From positions 1-7,227 of the forward strand of contig CAJTLI010000069.1 of assembly GCA_910577525.1 (NCBI GenBank): a stretch of DNA of 7,227 nt. Reading direction: 5' to 3'. A program made the position numbers and the translations under genes. Positions within the stretch are counted from its first letter, which is position 1; each line of letters begins with the position of its first letter. Below the pieces are notes generated by a model that saw nothing but the letters and a program-made list of their open reading frames with translations, did no database searches and was not told the DNA's origin. The stretch is from an uncultured Oscillospiraceae bacterium. GTDB lineage: Bacteria; Bacillota; Clostridia; Oscillospirales; Oscillospiraceae. This document shows, piece after piece, positions 1-6,396 of this stretch.

Positions 1-604
1 ACACCAGCACCGACATCATCAGCACCACCGCCAGAATGGTCCACATATAGAGGGTGTCGCCGGGGATCGCCAAAACGGTCTGCTCCGACAGCGTGACGGC
101 CCCGAGGAACCCCGCCAGCGTAAGCGCGGAGACGGCCCGGAACGCGGATTCGCGGTTGAGTTCCTGGCCCCTTGAGAGCCAGACCGCCAAAACGGCCAAC
201 AGCCCGTGGAGCAGCCAGAGGGCGGACTGCCCGGCCAGCGTTCCAACGTCCAGAAAGTCCTGGGAGCGGAACAGCACGCCCAGCCATGCCGGCAGGAGAA
301 ACGACCAGAAGGAGACGCCGATCTCGTAAAAGATGCCGATAAACAGACCCATTCTCAGCTCGGCCCCTTGCAGCCGGTGGGCGCAGACGGCAATCAACAT
401 CGCCTCCAGAGCCATTCGGTAGAAATCCGGCGCATGGAGCAGGGACAGCAAAACCGTGAGAGCCAGCGCCCCGGCCAGCCCCGCCGCGATGCTTTTTCGG
501 TCTGGTTTCTTTACGGACAGCAGCCGGTGAACGAAAGTCAGTCCCGCAAGCACACGCATCGCCCCGGTCAACAGGCCGGAGAGCAGCAGAAGCATATCCG
601 TCAT
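1..604 (-). CDS. Multi-pass membrane protein, N-terminal part of a probable GHKL-type sensor histidine kinase (partial, runs off left edge)
   Basis: An uninterrupted reading frame of 201 codons starts at ATG 604-602 and leaves the window at position 1, so the C-terminus is missing. It begins MTDMLLLLSGLLTGAMRVLAG and is very hydrophobic. I see about six or seven membrane segments, near residues 4-25, 40-56, 64-77, 85-111, 122-143, 154-172 and 184-201, separated by short charged loops such as VKKPDRKS. Its start codon overlaps the stop of the response regulator (ATGA), so the two are translationally coupled. LytTR regulators are commonly paired with kinases having 6-7 membrane passes followed by a HATPase_c (GHKL) domain, as in AgrC-like proteins. 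The kinase domain itself is not visible, so the kinase role is inferred from position and topology. It would sense a signal at the membrane and phosphorylate the upstream-encoded regulator. An unrelated membrane protein is the alternative. Confidence 0.75.
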   Translation of the reverse strand, partial: MTDMLLLLSGLLTGAMRVLAGLTFVHRLLSVKKPDRKSIAAGLAGALALTVLLSLLHAPDFYRMALEAMLIAVCAHRLQGAELRMGLFIGIFYEIGVSFWSFLLPAWLGVLFRSQDFLDVGTLAGQSALWLLHGLLAVLAVWLSRGQELNRESAFRAVSALTLAGFLGAVTLSEQTVLAIPGDTLYMWTILAVVLMMSVLV

Positions 605-1320
605 ATGTGCGCCCCCCAGTAGGCGTTGATCCGCGCCTTTACCTCTTGCAGATGGGAGCGGCTGATGGGAAGGGCGGCGCCGTTTTTCAGCACAACCGTG
701 CCCTCCTTGACCTGCGTGACATGGATCATGTTGACGATGCAGCCCCGGTCGATGAAGATGAATTCCTCCGCGGCCAGCTCCTCATAGACCTGCTGTAGGC
801 TCTTGCGCACCCTGGCCGCCCCGCCTGCGGTGGTGATGCTGGTGTTCTTGCCGTCCCGGGAAAGGAACAGGATCTCCTTATATGGGATTTTCTCCAGGCG
901 GCTGTTGGTCTGGATGGTGTAGAACTGCCCCTCCTCCAGCTCAATGAGCCGGATGGCGTCGCAGACTGCCCCAGGGAGCCGCCGGGCGATGTCGTTCTTG
1001 GGGACGTACCGGAAGATGGACAGCTCAAAGGCGTCGATGGCGTACTCCACATGGGAGGTAATGAAGATAATCTTCACATTGGGCAAAAAGGGCCTGATCT
1101 TCCCGGCCAGCTCCATCCCGGTGCTGCCGGGCATTTCAATGTCCAGCAGGATCAGGTCAAAGAAAAACCCATCCTCGGTGATGTCGTAGAGGAGATTGCC
1201 GCTGTGGGTGTAGGCGGCGATCTCGCCGGCGCTCCCACATTGCTTCAGGCAGTCCTCCGCGATGCTCCGGTTGGATTGGACGGCGGCACCGTCATCGTCG
1301 CAGATGGCAATACGCAGCAT
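601..1320 (-). CDS. LytTR-family response regulator (LytR/AgrA type)
   Basis: This 239-residue cytoplasmic transcription factor has an N-terminal receiver domain (about residues 1-120) and a C-terminal LytTR DNA-binding domain (about 130-235). Receiver hallmarks are present: the acidic cluster CDDD at 7-10, phosphoacceptor Asp60 in LLDIEMPG, Thr88 in FITSH and the conserved Lys108. Lys108 is followed by Asn rather than the more usual Pro. The LytTR part shows the expected pattern from FYTIQTNSRLEKI to the FIFIDRGCIVNM segment. I chose the ATG at 1320-1318 because a GGGAGGT Shine-Dalgarno lies at 1337-1331, ten bases upstream. A GTG at 1332 in the same frame would add four residues (MDYP) but overlaps that ribosome site and has none of its own. 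Phosphorylation by the coupled membrane protein downstream probably lets it bind direct repeats at target promoters. Its targets cannot be told from this window. Confidence 0.93.
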   Translation of the reverse strand: MLRIAICDDDGAAVQSNRSIAEDCLKQCGSAGEIAAYTHSGNLLYDITEDGFFFDLILLDIEMPGSTGMELAGKIRPFLPNVKIIFITSHVEYAIDAFELSIFRYVPKNDIARRLPGAVCDAIRLIELEEGQFYTIQTNSRLEKIPYKEILFLSRDGKNTSITTAGGAARVRKSLQQVYEELAAEEFIFIDRGCIVNMIHVTQVKEGTVVLKNGAALPISRSHLQEVKARINAYWGAHI

Positions 1321-1355
1321 GGGGTAATCCACCTCCCTTGCTATTACGATGGAAT

Positions 1356-1384
1356 ATTATACTACGGCTGTCCTGCACTGGCAA
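1356..1384 (-). promoter_or_regulatory. Sigma-A promoter of the response regulator/sensor operon
   Basis: On the minus strand a -35 box TTGCCA (1384-1379) is separated by 17 bp from a perfect -10 box TATAAT (1361-1356). Transcription would start near 1349, giving a leader of about 28 nt before the ATG at 1320. The match is five of six and six of six to consensus. It makes the two-component operon independent of the MerR gene upstream on the same strand. Confidence 0.75.
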
Positions 1385-1424
1385 GCGGCCATCAAGCGTT
1401 TTGTCATGAAGTGTCTTTTAACTG

Positions 1425-1476
1425 CGGGGAAATGCTTCGCGGCAATCACCCTGACGCGCCGGCTTAAATTTCCCCG
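1425..1476. repeat. Perfect 9-bp inverted repeat with long loop between the MerR gene and the regulator promoter
   Basis: CGGGGAAAT at 1425-1433 is the exact reverse complement of ATTTCCCCG at 1468-1476, with a 34-nt loop that contains a further CGGC/GCCG match. On the minus strand it starts directly after the MerR stop codon. No U-rich tract follows it, so it is a poor fit to an intrinsic terminator. It could still help end the merR transcript or be a protein-binding site. Confidence 0.35.
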
Positions 1477-2298
1477 TCAGGCCCGCCCCACGGGCGCCTC
1501 AATCCGGACGACGGCGTCCTCCTCCCCCTGGGCCACGCTCTCGTTGACGATGGTCTCATAGGCCCAGCCGTAGGGCTCCAGGCCCTGTCCCTGAAGAAAC
1601 GCGAAGATTTCTCCGTACCGCCGGGCCATCTCGTTCCAGGGGCCCTGATAGAACGTCCGCACCCACTGTCCGCCGGGCCGCGTATACTGCCCGGCTCTTT
1701 TCGCGGTCCCGGGAATCTCAATAAACAGCTTGGAGTAGTCCTCAAAATCTCCCCGCTCCAGCGACTCCACCGAAATCATGGTCCCATAGACGGCGTCATG
1801 GAGCCGCCGGAGCTGGTATTTTTTTGTCTCCGCCACAATCAGCTCCACCTGCCGGTCAAAGGAGGCGTCCCGTCCAATGTCCACCGTAATCAGGGCCCGC
1901 TCCGGCAGCTCCACCAGTTCAATCCTGGATAAGTCCAGAACCCGAAGGCTCCGCACATCCTCCCGGCGCTTGTCCAGCGCGGCCCGTACGCTGCGCAGAT
2001 GGGCAATGCGCCCGTCCAGCTCCCCGATCTTTTCCCCCAGCAGCTTTTCCAGTCCCCCGGCGGACCGCTCGGCCAGGAAGGCCCGAATCTCCTCCAGGGA
2101 CACGTCCAGCTCCCGCAGCAGCAGAATAGTCTCCAACGCGGCGCTCTGCCGGTAGCTGTACAGACGGTAGCCGTTGCTGGGGTCCAGGCTGGCGGGGCGG
2201 AACAGGCCGATCTCGTCATACCACATGAGCGTCTTCTTGTTGATGCCGTGGAGGGCGGCAAACTGGCCGATGGTGAACAATTTGTTAATTCTCTCCAT
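1477..2298 (-). CDS. MerR-family transcriptional regulator with GyrI-like effector-binding domain (BmrR/TipA-like)
   Basis: This 273-residue regulator has an N-terminal winged helix-turn-helix (FTIGQFAALHGINKKTLMWYD, residues 8-28, then EIGLFRP and a wing containing NGYRLYSY at 42-49). A charged dimerisation helix follows at about 80-118. A C-terminal GyrI-like/AraC-E-type ligand-binding domain spans about 125-270, with the recognisable stretches WVRTFYQGPWNEM (212-224), LEPYGWAYE (240-248) and VVRIEAPV near the end. In BmrR-type proteins this domain binds lipophilic cationic drugs and an acidic residue is important. Glu248 is a candidate by position only. The ATG at 2298 is preceded by AAGAGGAGAG about ten bases upstream. 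A frame extension to 2385 would run back through the operator and is unlikely. It reads divergently from the MATE pump and very probably binds the dyad between them, activating efflux when ligand is present and repressing itself. Confidence 0.93.
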   Translation of the reverse strand: MERINKLFTIGQFAALHGINKKTLMWYDEIGLFRPASLDPSNGYRLYSYRQSAALETILLLRELDVSLEEIRAFLAERSAGGLEKLLGEKIGELDGRIAHLRSVRAALDKRREDVRSLRVLDLSRIELVELPERALITVDIGRDASFDRQVELIVAETKKYQLRRLHDAVYGTMISVESLERGDFEDYSKLFIEIPGTAKRAGQYTRPGGQWVRTFYQGPWNEMARRYGEIFAFLQGQGLEPYGWAYETIVNESVAQGEEDAVVRIEAPVGRA

Positions 2299-2314
2299 AT
2301 CTCGTTCTCTCCTC

Positions 2315-2345
2315 TTGACCGTACAGTTACTGTACGGTCTATCAT
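2315..2345 (+). promoter_or_regulatory. MerR-type promoter of the MATE gene with 19-bp spacer
   Basis: The -35 box TTGACC (2315-2320) and -10 box TATCAT (2340-2345) are 19 bp apart rather than the optimal 17. This is the hallmark of promoters activated by MerR, BmrR and relatives. Transcription would start near 2352, about 36 nt before the MATE ATG. An AAGGGG ribosome site is at 2373-2378. Confidence 0.85.
2317..2339. promoter_or_regulatory. MerR operator: perfect 23-bp dyad in the pump promoter spacer
   Basis: GACCGTACAGT (2317-2327) and ACTGTACGGTC (2329-2339) are exact reverse complements around a single central base (2328). The dyad fills the stretch between the -35 and -10 boxes of the rightward promoter. 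MerR-family activators bind such dyads and untwist an over-long spacer so RNA polymerase can engage. It is the obvious binding site for the adjacent MerR protein. Confidence 0.9.
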
Positions 2346-2369
2346 ACTCCACGGCAGCGAAAAAAACAA
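2341..2369 (-). promoter_or_regulatory. Probable promoter of the MerR gene
   Basis: On the minus strand TTGTTT (2369-2364) lies 17 bp from TATGAT (2346-2341). This -10 box overlaps the -10 box of the divergent MATE promoter, and the expected start site near 2334 falls inside the 23-bp operator. A bound regulator should therefore compete with polymerase here, giving autorepression. The -10 match is good and the -35 match is moderate. Confidence 0.6.
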
Positions 2370-2387
2370 GCGAAGGGGAAAACAAAT

Positions 2388-3719
2388 ATGGAAGCTCAGA
2401 CCGCCTACAGCAAGCCCGTCACTCTGAAAAACATCCTGCTCTTTGCCGTGCCCACCATCGCCATGTCGGTGTTCATGTCCTTTTACACCATGGTGGACGG
2501 CCTGTTTGTGGCCAATCTCATCAACACCAACGCCCTGTCCGCCATCAACCTCACCGCCCCGGTGATCCAGCTGGTCACTGCCGTGTCCACCATGCTGGCC
2601 ACCGGGGGCAGCGCGGTCATCATGAAGAAAATGGGGGAGAAGAAGGAGGCAGAGGCCCGGCAGGACTTTACCTTCCTCATTCTGGTCAACGTGATTGTTG
2701 GGCTGGTGATGTGCGGGGCGGGGTACGCCCTCACCGGAAAAATCTTCGGGGCCATGGACCTGTCCCCGGAGGTGTCCGGCTACTGCGTGGATTACCTCAG
2801 CCGCTACCTGCTGTTTACCGTGCCCATCCTGCTGATGAACAACTTCACCCTGTACATGATCGCCTCGGAAAAGGCCGCCCTGTCCCTGGTGTGCTCCGTC
2901 AGCGGCGGCGTGCTGAACATGGCCCTGGACTACGTGCTCATCGCCCTGTGCGACCTGGGCATCGCCGGGGCCGCCATCGCCACCGGCCTGGGCTACTCCG
3001 TCACCGCCGTGGCGGGGCTCATCGTATTCAGCCGGAAGTCCAGCCTGCTCCACTTCACCAAGCCCATCCTCCGACCCCGGGTGCTGCTCTCCGCCGCCTC
3101 CAACGGCTGCTCGGAGATGGCCACCGCCCTGGTCACCGGCATCGTCACCCTGGCCTTCAACGCCACCATGCTCCACTACGTGGGGGAGGACGGGGTGGCC
3201 GCCGTCACCATCATCATGTATGTGCTCATGTTTGCCAGCTCCCTGTACACGGGCTACTCCTACGGCGTGGCCCCCATGCTGAGCTACTATTACGGGGAGG
3301 GGAACCGGGAGAAGCTGAAAAAGCTGGTGTCCGTCAGCCTGCGGGTCATTGCCGTCATTTCCGTGACAACGCTGATCCTGTCCCTGGCGGCGACGGAGCC
3401 GCTGGTGGGCATCTTCGCCCAGCCGGACAACCCCGTCCACGGGCTGGCCGTCACGGGCAACCGCATCTGCTCCATCGCCCTGCTGTTCATCGGCTTCAAC
3501 ATCTTCGCCAGCGGGATGTTTACCGCCTTATCCAATGGGGTGGTGTCGGCGGTGCTGGCCTTCTCCCGGTCCTTTGTGTTCATGCTGGCCGCTATGGCGG
3601 TGCTGCCCGCCTTGCTGGGCATCCCCGGCATCTGGCTGGCCACCCCAGCGGCGGAGGGGATGGCGCTGATTTTATCCGCCGTCATGTTCCTCCGGCACCG
3701 GAAGCGCTATGAATACTGA
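2388..3719 (+). CDS. MATE-family multidrug/cation efflux transporter (MepA/DinF-like)
   Basis: This 443-residue inner-membrane protein has about twelve hydrophobic segments, the usual size and topology for MATE transporters, which export cationic drugs using a sodium or proton gradient. Family features include FYTMVDGLFVANLI (32-45), NLTAPVIQLVTAVSTMLATGG (54-74), GVLNMALDYVLI (174-185) and, in the second half, SYGVAPMLSYYYGEGN (291-306). The last corresponds to the QPIISYNYGA-like signature of MepA relatives. The start is ATG 2388 with a modest AAGGGG site ten bases before. Its promoter is controlled by the divergent MerR protein, which points to inducible export of a compound sensed by that regulator. 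Substrate is unknown. Nothing in the sequence suggests truncation or frameshift. Homologues exist that carry flavonoids or peptides, so antibiotic resistance should not be assumed. Confidence 0.95.
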   Translation: MEAQTAYSKPVTLKNILLFAVPTIAMSVFMSFYTMVDGLFVANLINTNALSAINLTAPVIQLVTAVSTMLATGGSAVIMKKMGEKKEAEARQDFTFLILVNVIVGLVMCGAGYALTGKIFGAMDLSPEVSGYCVDYLSRYLLFTVPILLMNNFTLYMIASEKAALSLVCSVSGGVLNMALDYVLIALCDLGIAGAAIATGLGYSVTAVAGLIVFSRKSSLLHFTKPILRPRVLLSAASNGCSEMATALVTGIVTLAFNATMLHYVGEDGVAAVTIIMYVLMFASSLYTGYSYGVAPMLSYYYGEGNREKLKKLVSVSLRVIAVISVTTLILSLAATEPLVGIFAQPDNPVHGLAVTGNRICSIALLFIGFNIFASGMFTALSNGVVSAVLAFSRSFVFMLAAMAVLPALLGIPGIWLATPAAEGMALILSAVMFLRHRKRYEY

Positions 3720-3730
3720 GGGCTTAACCA

Positions 3731-3778
3731 CCGGGGGACCGTTCAAAATCCTATATGCTGTATGGAACATTTCCCCGG
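3731..3778 (+). terminator. Possible terminator hairpin after the MATE gene
   Basis: Eleven bases after the MATE stop, CCGGGG (3731-3736) can pair with CCCCGG (3773-3778). The stem extends by a G-U and an A-U pair, then GTTC (3741-3744) pairs with GAAC (3765-3768) across a small internal loop. The following GTCTTATTC is only weakly U-rich, so termination efficiency is uncertain. Confidence 0.35.
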
Positions 3779-3807
3779 GTCTTATTCAGCCGTCCTGCGC
3801 CATAGGG

Positions 3808-3871
3808 GCCGCGGCATAGGAAAGGCGCTCTGCCCGGCGGAGGCGGTCCCGCCCTCCGCCCGGCCCGCGGC
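3808..3871. repeat. GC-rich structured intergenic element
   Basis: An outer pairing GCCGCGG (3808-3814) with CCGCGGC (3865-3871) encloses a strong inner hairpin in which GGCGGAGGCGG (3836-3846) pairs with the stretch 3849-3860, leaving one bulged C. No U-tract follows on either strand. It lies between the MATE gene and the leuS promoter, so it is probably not in the leuS leader. It could be a terminator aid, a dispersed palindromic repeat, or a small structured RNA. Function unknown. Confidence 0.4.
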
Positions 3872-3907
3872 AGGTGAAATTGACATTTTCAGATATTCCT
3901 GAAACCC

Positions 3908-3936
3908 TTGCAATCCCATCACTTTTCCTATATAAT
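3908..3936 (+). promoter_or_regulatory. leuS promoter
   Basis: TTGCAA (3908-3913), a 17-bp spacer and a perfect TATAAT (3931-3936) predict a start site near 3943 and a leader of only about 33 nt before the leuS start codon. That is too short for a T-box riboswitch. Confidence 0.75.
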
Positions 3937-3960
3937 ATCTTGACTTGAGAAAAACCACCC

Positions 3961-3967
3961 AAGGGAG
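3961..3967 (+). promoter_or_regulatory. leuS ribosome-binding site that fixes the TTG start
   Basis: AAGGGAG at 3961-3967 lies eight bases before TTG 3976. It overlaps the alternative in-frame GTG at 3967, which therefore cannot use it. The TTG start yields MKYDFAAIEPKWQ, the usual beginning of this enzyme family. Confidence 0.75.
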
Positions 3968-3975
3968 TGTTTGCT

Positions 3976-6396
3976 TTGAAATACGATTTCGCCGCCATCG
4001 AGCCCAAGTGGCAGAAGCGCTGGGAGGAGGCCAAGGTCTACGCCGCCCAGGACGGCAGCGCCAAGCCCAAGTTCTACGGCCTCATCGAGTTCCCCTACCC
4101 CTCCGGCCAGGGGCTCCACGTGGGCCATCCCCGGCCCTTCACCGCCATGGACATCGTCACCCGGAAAAAGCGGATGGATGGGTATAACGTGCTCTACCCC
4201 ATCGGCTTCGACGCCTTTGGCCTGCCCACCGAGAATTACGCCATCAAAAACCACGTCCACCCCGCCGCCGTCACCAAGCAGAACATTGAGAACTTCACCC
4301 GGCAGCTGAAAATGCTGGGCTACGGCTTCGACTGGGACCGGGTGGTGGACACCACCGACCCCGATTACTACAAGTGGACCCAGTGGATCTTCCTCCAGCT
4401 CTACAAGCACGGGCTGGCCTACAAGGCCACCATGCCGGTGAACTGGTGCACCTCCTGCAAGTGCGTGCTGGCCAACGAGGAGGTGGTGGAGGGCGTGTGC
4501 GAGCGGTGCGGCTCCCCCGTCATCCGCAAGGAGAAGTCCCAGTGGATGCTGAAGATCACCGAGTACGCCCAGCGGCTCATCGACGATCTGGACGAGGTGG
4601 ACTTCATCGAGCGGGTGAAGATCCAGCAGCGCAACTGGATCGGCCGGTCCACCGGCGCGGAGGTCACGTTCAAGAGCACCGCCGGGGACGATATCGTGGT
4701 GTTCACCACCCGGCCCGACACCCTCTTCGGCGCCACCTATATGGTGCTGTCCCCGGAGCACGCCCTGGTGAACAGCTGGCTGGAGTCCGGCAGGCTGGCC
4801 AACGCGGATGAGGTGAGGGCCTATCAGAGGGCCGCCGCCTCCAAGTCCGACCTGGAGCGCACCGAGCTGAGCAAGGAAAAGACCGGCGTGAAGCTGGACG
4901 GCGTGGCGGGCGTCAACCCCGTCAACGGCCGGGAGATCCCCATCTTCATCTCCGACTACGTGCTGTCCACCTACGGCACCGGGGCCATCATGGCCGTCCC
5001 CGCCCACGATGACCGGGACTGGGAGTTTGCCAGGAAGTTCGGCTGCGAGATCATCGAGGTGGTGTCCGGCGGGGAGGACGTGCAGAAGGCCGCCTTCACC
5101 GCCAAGGACGAGACCGGCATTATGGTGAACTCCGACTTCCTCAACGGCCTCACCGTCAAGGACGCCATCTCCGCCGTCACCCGCTGGCTGGAGGAGAAGG
5201 GCATCGGCGAGGCCAAGGTGAACTATAAGCTGCGGGACTGGGTGTTCTCCCGCCAGCGGTACTGGGGCGAGCCCATCCCCATGGTGTACTGCGAAAAGTG
5301 CGGCTGGCAGCCCCTGCCCGAGGATCAGCTGCCCCTGCTCCTCCCTGAGGTGGAGTCCTATGAGCCCACCGACGACGGCGAGTCCCCCTTGTCCAAGATG
5401 ACGGAGTGGGTGAACACCACCTGCCCCTGCTGCGGCGGGCCCGCCAAACGGGAGACAGACACCATGCCCCAGTGGGCCGGGTCCTCCTGGTACTTCCTGC
5501 GGTATATGGACCCCCGCAACGGCAGCGCCCTGGCCTCCAAGGAGGCGCTGAACTACTGGTCCCCGGTGGACTGGTACAACGGCGGCATGGAGCACACCAC
5601 CCTGCATCTGCTCTACTCCCGGTTCTGGCACAAGTTCCTGTATGACATCGGGGTGGTGCCCACCAAGGAGCCCTACCAGAAGCGCACCAGCCACGGCATG
5701 ATCCTGGGCGAGGGCGGCGAAAAGATGTCCAAGTCCCGGGGAAACGTGGTCAACCCCGACGATATCGTCAAGGCCTACGGCGCGGACACCCTGCGGCTGT
5801 ACGTCATGTTCATCGGCGACTTTGAGCAGGCCGCCGTGTGGTCCGATCAGGCCGTGAAGGGCTGCAAGCGCTTCCTGGACAAGGTGTGGAACCTGGCGGA
5901 GAGCTGTTCGGACAGCCTGGGCTACACCTCCGCCAACGAGGCCGCCATCCACAAGGCCATCAAGAAGGTGGCGGACGATATCGAGGCCATGAAGTTCAAC
6001 ACCGCCATCGCCGCCATGATGACCCTGGCGGGGGATTTCCAAAAGAACGGCTGCTCCCGGGGCGATATGCGCACGCTGGTGACGCTGCTCTCCCCCTTCG
6101 CCCCCCACGCGGCGGAGGAGCTTTGGGAGATGCTGGGGGGCGAGGGCTTTGTGTGCCGGCAGTCCTGGCCCGCCTACGACGAGAGCAAGACGGCGGCGGA
6201 CACCATTCAGATGGCGGTGCAGGTCAACGGCAAGGTGCGCTCCAACATCATCGTCCCCGCCGGCGCGGACGGCGGCGCCATCCTCGCCGCCGCCCAGGCC
6301 GACCCCAAGGTCCAGAAGTTCACGGACGGCATGGCCCTGGTCAAGACCATTGTGGTGCCCAAGCGGCTGGTAAACCTGATTGTGAAGCCCCAGTGA
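3976..6396 (+). CDS. leuS: Leucyl-tRNA synthetase (class Ia)
   Basis: This 806-residue cytosolic enzyme joins leucine to tRNA-Leu using ATP. Its length matches Firmicutes LeuRS. The Rossmann catalytic core carries the HIGH-type motif HVGH at 48-51 and KMSKS at 583-587. A zinc-ribbon insertion has Cys158/161 and Cys175/178, and a second Cys set lies at 439/442 and 483-486. The CP1 editing domain, which hydrolyses mischarged tRNA, shows TTRPDT (244-249) and MAVPAHDDRDWEF (339-351). The signature RDWVFSRQRYWGEPIP follows editing. The anticodon-binding helical bundle includes LLSPFAPHAAEELWE, and a small C-terminal domain has QVNGKVRSNIIVPAGA. The start is TTG 3976, set by the ribosome site. It is cotranscribed with the small VOC protein whose start overlaps its stop. 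No T-box leader is seen. All catalytic motifs look intact. Confidence 0.98.
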   Translation: MKYDFAAIEPKWQKRWEEAKVYAAQDGSAKPKFYGLIEFPYPSGQGLHVGHPRPFTAMDIVTRKKRMDGYNVLYPIGFDAFGLPTENYAIKNHVHPAAVTKQNIENFTRQLKMLGYGFDWDRVVDTTDPDYYKWTQWIFLQLYKHGLAYKATMPVNWCTSCKCVLANEEVVEGVCERCGSPVIRKEKSQWMLKITEYAQRLIDDLDEVDFIERVKIQQRNWIGRSTGAEVTFKSTAGDDIVVFTTRPDTLFGATYMVLSPEHALVNSWLESGRLANADEVRAYQRAAASKSDLERTELSKEKTGVKLDGVAGVNPVNGREIPIFISDYVLSTYGTGAIMAVPAHDDRDWEFARKFGCEIIEVVSGGEDVQKAAFTAKDETGIMVNSDFLNGLTVKDAISAVTRWLEEKGIGEAKVNYKLRDWVFSRQRYWGEPIPMVYCEKCGWQPLPEDQLPLLLPEVESYEPTDDGESPLSKMTEWVNTTCPCCGGPAKRETDTMPQWAGSSWYFLRYMDPRNGSALASKEALNYWSPVDWYNGGMEHTTLHLLYSRFWHKFLYDIGVVPTKEPYQKRTSHGMILGEGGEKMSKSRGNVVNPDDIVKAYGADTLRLYVMFIGDFEQAAVWSDQAVKGCKRFLDKVWNLAESCSDSLGYTSANEAAIHKAIKKVADDIEAMKFNTAIAAMMTLAGDFQKNGCSRGDMRTLVTLLSPFAPHAAEELWEMLGGEGFVCRQSWPAYDESKTAADTIQMAVQVNGKVRSNIIVPAGADGGAILAAAQADPKVQKFTDGMALVKTIVVPKRLVNLIVKPQ

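Noticed and set aside
206..622. Plus-strand 138-codon frame at the left edge
   Set aside because: It is opposite the continuous hydrophobic membrane-protein frame on the minus strand and has Gln/Arg/Pro-rich shadow composition with no ribosome site.
1385..1420. LytTR direct-repeat site upstream of the response regulator promoter
   Set aside because: Only an imperfect pair (ACACTTCAT and ACGCTTGAT on the minus strand) at 15-nt periodicity is visible, not the usual spacing of about 21 nt.
2299..2385. N-terminal extension of the MerR protein to 2385
   Set aside because: It would place the operator and both promoters inside the coding region. The ATG at 2298 has a good ribosome site and gives the normal MerR N-terminus.
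1890..3440. Long minus-strand open frame spanning the MATE gene and part of merR
   Set aside because: It crosses the divergent promoter region and two well-supported genes. The translation is a His/Gly/Gln-rich shadow of the MATE coding strand followed by an out-of-frame merR.
2174..3712. Plus-strand 512-codon frame overlapping merR and MATE
   Set aside because: Out-of-frame shadow of the MATE gene with Arg/His/Pro-rich composition. It begins inside merR on the opposite strand.
3836..3863. T-box antiterminator-like reading of AGGCGGTCCCGCC
   Set aside because: It only loosely resembles the T-box motif AGGGTGGNACCGCG. There is no recognisable specifier stem, and a strong leuS promoter lies downstream of it.
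3880..3885. Perfect TTGACA as an alternative leuS -35 box
   Set aside because: No acceptable -10 box lies 15-19 bp downstream. The TTGCAA/TATAAT pair further on fits better.
3928..6108. Long minus-strand open frame (726 codons) opposite leuS
   Set aside because: It is antisense to a clear LeuRS, and its translation is low-complexity Gly/His/Val/Leu-rich, as expected from the reverse of GC-biased third codon positions. No ribosome site or family features.
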